From: Bacteroidota bacterium
GTDB lineage: Bacteria; Bacteroidota; Bacteroidia; Bacteroidales; Bacteroidaceae
Assembly: GCA_023458215.1 (NCBI GenBank)
Contig: JAEXAJ010000149.1
Location: 1 to 17,938 of the forward strand
Length of the DNA stretch: 17,938 bases
Direction: 5' to 3'
The notes under the pieces were generated by a model, which was not told where the DNA came from, ran no database searches, and saw nothing but the letters and a program-made list of their open reading frames with translations. Each line of letters starts with the position of its first letter. Position 1 is the stretch's first letter. The position numbers and the translations under genes are program-made. Below, piece after piece: positions 14,733 through 17,938 of the stretch.

Positions 14733-16793
14733 ATGAAGACAAAACTCAGTTTCCTTTTAGGTATGGCTTTGCTGGCCATCGTACATGCAAGGGCGCAGTA
14801 TGTATTCGAGCAGCCTTTATATGGTGCTGCCTATTACCACGAGTACATGCCCTATGAGCGATTGGACGAAGACATCCGCCTGATGAAGAATGCCGGATTA
14901 TCCGTTGTGCGTGTGGGCGAATCTTCTTGGGGACTCTTCGAGCCACAGGACGGAGTCTTTCAGTTTGAGTGGATGGACCGCGTCATCAACAAAATGCACG
15001 AGGCCGGTATCAAAGTGATACTGGGTACCCCTACTTATTCTATTCCGGCTTGGCTCGCCTACAAGCATCCCGAAGTGCTGGCCGAACATACGCAGGGCAG
15101 AAAAGCTTACTACGGCATCCGGCAGAATATAGACTTCACCAACCCTACCTTCAAGTACTACAGCGAACGCATTATCCGCAAACTGATGGCGAGATATGCC
15201 CAACACCCCGCTGTGATAGGATATCAGGTTGATAACGAAACCGAAGCCCGCGGCGTCAATAACCGCGACTACTTCTTCGGATTCAGAAACTACATCAAGC
15301 AGAAGTTCAATAATAACCTCGATTTGCTTACCAAAGAATGGGGAATGAACTACTGGGGTATGAATATCAATACTTGGGAAGAGTTTTACCCCCGCGACGG
15401 AGTAACCAGTCCCTCTTATAAGAACGAGTGGGAGAGATACAACCGAAAGCAAGTAGCCGACTTCCTGAACTGGCAATGCGACATCGTGAACGAATACAAG
15501 CGTAAAGACCAATTCGTAACGCACTGCTTCATGCCCGATTTCCATAACATCGACCAAGTGGAGAGCTTCCGCCAAATGCAATACCCTGCTATCAATGTCT
15601 ATCACGATGTGCAGGACAAACAAGACGGGCAGCGCATTGCTTATGCAGGCGATTTTGTACGTACCGTGGGACGCAACAACTACATCGTGATGGAAACCAA
15701 TGCGCAAGGCATCGGTTGGGACGCCAAAGGACAATATCCTCCTTACGACAAACAACTGAGACAGAATGTGTACGGACATTATGCTTCGGGAGCTAATATG
15801 GTGGAGTACTGGCATTGGGCAACCTTGCATTACGGCCAGGAAACTTACTGGCGTGGTGTGCTGGGGCACGACCTTCAACCCAATCGCGTATATAATGAGT
15901 TTAAAACAACCGCCGAAGAACTGAAAAAGATAGGCAGCCGTCTGGTGAATCTGAAGAAGAAGAATCGGATTGCCATCCTATACAGCCACGACTCTCACCA
16001 TGCACTGAACTTTATGCCTTATACCAATAAGAGCAATTATCCTATCGACATGGTGCACAAAGCATTGTACTTCCAAAACATAGAGACGGATATCATTCCT
16101 TGCGACAAGATTACAGACTTCAGCCAATACTCCATGTTGGTTATTCCTCCACTGTATGTGGCAACGGACGAACTGTTGTCTGCCATCGACCGTTTCGTCA
16201 GCGCCGGAGGCCATGTAGTGATGATGCATAAAAGCGGATATTGCAATGAACACTCGGCAGTGAGGGCAACCTATGCGCCGGGACCACTTCGCAAAGCATG
16301 CGGCTTTTACTATCAGGAGTTTTCTACTATCAGCGATATGGCGTTAAAAGACAATCCTTTCCATCTGAATAATCAGGGGCAAATTAGCGATTGGTACGAG
16401 TTCCTGATACCCGAAACAGCCCAACCGCTGGCTTATGCCGCCCATCCTTTCTTTGGCAAATGGCCGGTTATTACTGAAAATAAATACGGAAAAGGCTCGT
16501 TGACTTATATAGGTACTTATCCCTCACAGGAGTTACTGAATGCCATTGTGAAGAAGACGGCGGTAGAAGCAGGAGTCATTTCGCAGGACAACTACTCTTT
16601 CCCTATCATTCTTCGTTCGGGCATCAACCAATCGGGCAAGAATATTCACTATGTATTTAACTATAGTGCTGAGGCTAAAGAACTGACATCCGTCTATCCC
16701 GATGCCAAAGAACTGATTACAAACAAAGTTGTTAAATCGGGAGAGAATGTCACTGTAGGTCCTTGGGATGTACTTATTCTGGAAGAAAAGTAA
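14733..16793 (+). CDS. Secreted GH42 beta-galactosidase-like enzyme
   Basis: A 686-residue family 42 glycoside hydrolase, normal in length. The signal peptide is about 1-21 (cleavage after ARA), without a lipobox, so probably periplasmic. The catalytic TIM barrel spans about 25-395. It opens with LYGAAYYHEYMPYERLDEDI, typical of the family. The acid/base is E169 in QVDNETEA and the nucleophile E321 in YIVMETNAQG. The middle glutaminase-like trimerisation domain covers about 410-610 (RIAILYSHDSH onward), and a short beta domain ends the protein. GH42 enzymes cleave terminal beta-galactosides, and some act as alpha-L-arabinopyranosidases. Which applies here cannot be read. It is the second gene of the GH2 unit, 12 bases behind GH2, and a terminator follows directly. 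Both glycosidases are secreted, so they probably act on different linkages of the imported glycan. Confidence 0.93.
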   Translation: MKTKLSFLLGMALLAIVHARAQYVFEQPLYGAAYYHEYMPYERLDEDIRLMKNAGLSVVRVGESSWGLFEPQDGVFQFEWMDRVINKMHEAGIKVILGTPTYSIPAWLAYKHPEVLAEHTQGRKAYYGIRQNIDFTNPTFKYYSERIIRKLMARYAQHPAVIGYQVDNETEARGVNNRDYFFGFRNYIKQKFNNNLDLLTKEWGMNYWGMNINTWEEFYPRDGVTSPSYKNEWERYNRKQVADFLNWQCDIVNEYKRKDQFVTHCFMPDFHNIDQVESFRQMQYPAINVYHDVQDKQDGQRIAYAGDFVRTVGRNNYIVMETNAQGIGWDAKGQYPPYDKQLRQNVYGHYASGANMVEYWHWATLHYGQETYWRGVLGHDLQPNRVYNEFKTTAEELKKIGSRLVNLKKKNRIAILYSHDSHHALNFMPYTNKSNYPIDMVHKALYFQNIETDIIPCDKITDFSQYSMLVIPPLYVATDELLSAIDRFVSAGGHVVMMHKSGYCNEHSAVRATYAPGPLRKACGFYYQEFSTISDMALKDNPFHLNNQGQISDWYEFLIPETAQPLAYAAHPFFGKWPVITENKYGKGSLTYIGTYPSQELLNAIVKKTAVEAGVISQDNYSFPIILRSGINQSGKNIHYVFNYSAEAKELTSVYPDAKELITNKVVKSGENVTVGPWDVLILEEK

Positions 16794-16823
16794 GGCATCC
16801 TACTTCCGGATGCCCGTTGTTTT
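16794..16823 (+). terminator. Terminator of the GH2-GH42 unit
   Basis: GGCATCC and GGATGCC form a perfect seven-pair stem around a seven-base loop, starting at the base right after the GH42 stop codon. CGTTGTTTT follows. Confidence 0.75.
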
Positions 16824-16939
16824 GAAATGAAATGAATGGAGTGAGCGTTCTGATTGCACGTACTTTTTCTGCTTGATGCAGGTATGTAATGTGCAAAAGA
16901 ACGCTACATAATATCCAAATGCTTGTTGTTCAGGATGAC

Positions 16940-16974
16940 AACTACAGGCATCCCATTCCGGCATACCTGTAGTT
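16940..16974. terminator. Hairpin after the esterase gene, possible terminator
   Basis: AACTACAGG and CCTGTAGTT form a nine-pair stem, with four further inner pairs interrupted by two mismatches. It lies six bases past the stop codon of the - strand esterase. No U tract follows in that direction, so it may be an mRNA-end hairpin rather than a true intrinsic terminator. Confidence 0.5.
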
Positions 16975-16979
16975 TGTGA

Positions 16980-17938
16980 TTACTTATCCATACTTACCTC
17001 TTCAGTTCGAAAGGCTCCTACCGGCATCCCCTCTATTGAAAAGAGATTTCCTATACTATCATCATCAAAGCAATAGCGAATGGAGACAGGCGATTTAAGT
17101 CCGCTTGCCGATACAATCAGCTCATTTCCCTTCACCTTTGCGTCAGCATCTTTCCATTGCATATCCGCTCCGGCTATTTTCAATCCTATGATCCGCTCTC
17201 CATGAATCTTGAGGCCTTTCTTCACTTCATCGAAGGAGATAATAACCTTATCACCTTTCATCTGGGCTGTTTTAAATGCCGGACTTGTATACTCGCCTGT
17301 AAACTTACCATACGTGTCGTCCAATGCCAGACGTGCCAGGCGCAGCCCCGCATCTCTCTTATTACGCGGATGTATATCCGACGGGTCATCTACCAGATCG
17401 GATACGACAACCATCTTTACTTTATGCATCATCTTGGGGAGCATGGCTTGTTGCTCACGTAATAATGCCGGACCATTGTCCTTGGAATGGTACTTGAAGG
17501 GAGCAATCTGCACCAAATAAAAAGGGAACTCCTTATTAAATGCTGTGCGCCAGGAACTGATGAGGCGTTGCATCAGTCGGGCGTATGAATTGGCACGGGA
17601 GTGATTGGATTCTCCTTGATACCAGATGCATCCGGCAATCTCATAGGGTATTACCGGATGAATCATGTTATTGTATAAGCAACCGGGTTCTACGGGCCAC
17701 CAAGGAGTGACTTCGTAGGAATAATCGGCTAGTACGGGATCGGACATTATACTTTCACGAGGTGTCCATATCTCAGCAGGAGTACCTCCCCAGGCGGAAA
17801 CGATAATTCCGACGGGGACGTTTAGCTCTTCACTGATATTCCGTCCGAAGAAGTAACCGATGGCACTGGCTTTACGCATGCTTTCGGGGGTACAAGTCTC
17901 CCATTTTGCAAAGCAGTTCTCCTGAGGAGTAGAAGCGC
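16980..17938 (-). CDS. Sialate O-acetylesterase-like SGNH hydrolase (partial, N terminus outside window)
   Basis: The reading frame is open to the window edge; upstream of the first internal ATG (17879) it reads STPQENCFAKWETCTPES, which belongs to the family, so the gene start lies beyond 17938. About 319 C-terminal residues are visible. Family marks are VGIIVSAWGGTPAEIW, the block GCIWYQGESN, and DPSDIHPRNKRDAG, which holds the catalytic Asp and His. The GQSNM-type serine motif should be in the missing part. A beta domain follows to the C terminus. Such enzymes remove O-acetyl groups from sialic acids or from plant glycans such as xylan and pectin. It converges on GH42 and has its own promoter outside the window, but its function would suit the same locus by deacetylating the glycan before GH2 and GH42 act. 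Confidence 0.88.
   Translation of the reverse strand, partial: ASTPQENCFAKWETCTPESMRKASAIGYFFGRNISEELNVPVGIIVSAWGGTPAEIWTPRESIMSDPVLADYSYEVTPWWPVEPGCLYNNMIHPVIPYEIAGCIWYQGESNHSRANSYARLMQRLISSWRTAFNKEFPFYLVQIAPFKYHSKDNGPALLREQQAMLPKMMHKVKMVVVSDLVDDPSDIHPRNKRDAGLRLARLALDDTYGKFTGEYTSPAFKTAQMKGDKVIISFDEVKKGLKIHGERIIGLKIAGADMQWKDADAKVKGNELIVSASGLKSPVSIRYCFDDDSIGNLFSIEGMPVGAFRTEEVSMDK

Noticed and set aside
14898..15878. 326-codon open frame on the - strand opposite GH42
   Set aside because: It mirrors the GH42 codons and has low-complexity runs of H, V and L. No start context or known motif supports it.

Overview
The window looks like chromosomal DNA of a gut Bacteroides or a close relative (Bacteroidales). 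The evidence is a SusC/SusD pair, lipoproteins with acidic residues after the lipid-anchored cysteine, a FimB/Mfa2-type fimbrial lipoprotein, ECF sigma region 4 of the Bacteroidales type (APHSSSSQL), and promoter boxes matching the Bacteroides -7 consensus TAnnTTTG. Species cannot be assigned from what is visible.

Layout. At 1-24 is the 3' end of a tRNA on the + strand, followed by a strong terminator. From 188 to 4681 four genes run on the - strand. In order of transcription they are an ECF sigma factor fused to a membrane segment and an outer-membrane beta-barrel, a SAM-dependent methyltransferase, a membrane AT3 acyltransferase and a FimB/Mfa2-like lipoprotein. The gaps are short, about 82, 15 and 71 bases, so they could be one unit concerned with the cell surface. 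A divergent intergenic region (4682-5120) carries four copies of a 22-bp imperfect tandem repeat.

From 5121 to 16793 lies a polysaccharide utilization locus on the + strand. It holds SusC, SusD and a short third-position surface lipoprotein, then a strong terminator whose 3' arm leads straight into a consensus promoter. That promoter heads a second unit encoding a secreted GH2 enzyme with an inserted LamG domain and a secreted GH42 enzyme. A convergent, partial sialate-O-acetylesterase-type SGNH hydrolase (16980 to the window end) closes the window.

How it fits together (inference). SusC/SusD and the third lipoprotein capture and import an oligosaccharide. GH2 and GH42 are expected to remove beta-galactosyl (or, for GH42, possibly alpha-L-arabinopyranosyl) residues, and the esterase would remove acetyl groups. 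This points to a beta-galactoside-rich, possibly acetylated glycan of plant or host origin. No hybrid two-component regulator, SusR, or free anti-sigma factor is present, so the regulator of the locus is not evident.

The most unusual item is the 548-residue sigma factor/beta-barrel fusion. As read, it could place a sigma factor, an inner-membrane anchor, a periplasmic linker and an outer-membrane barrel in one chain.
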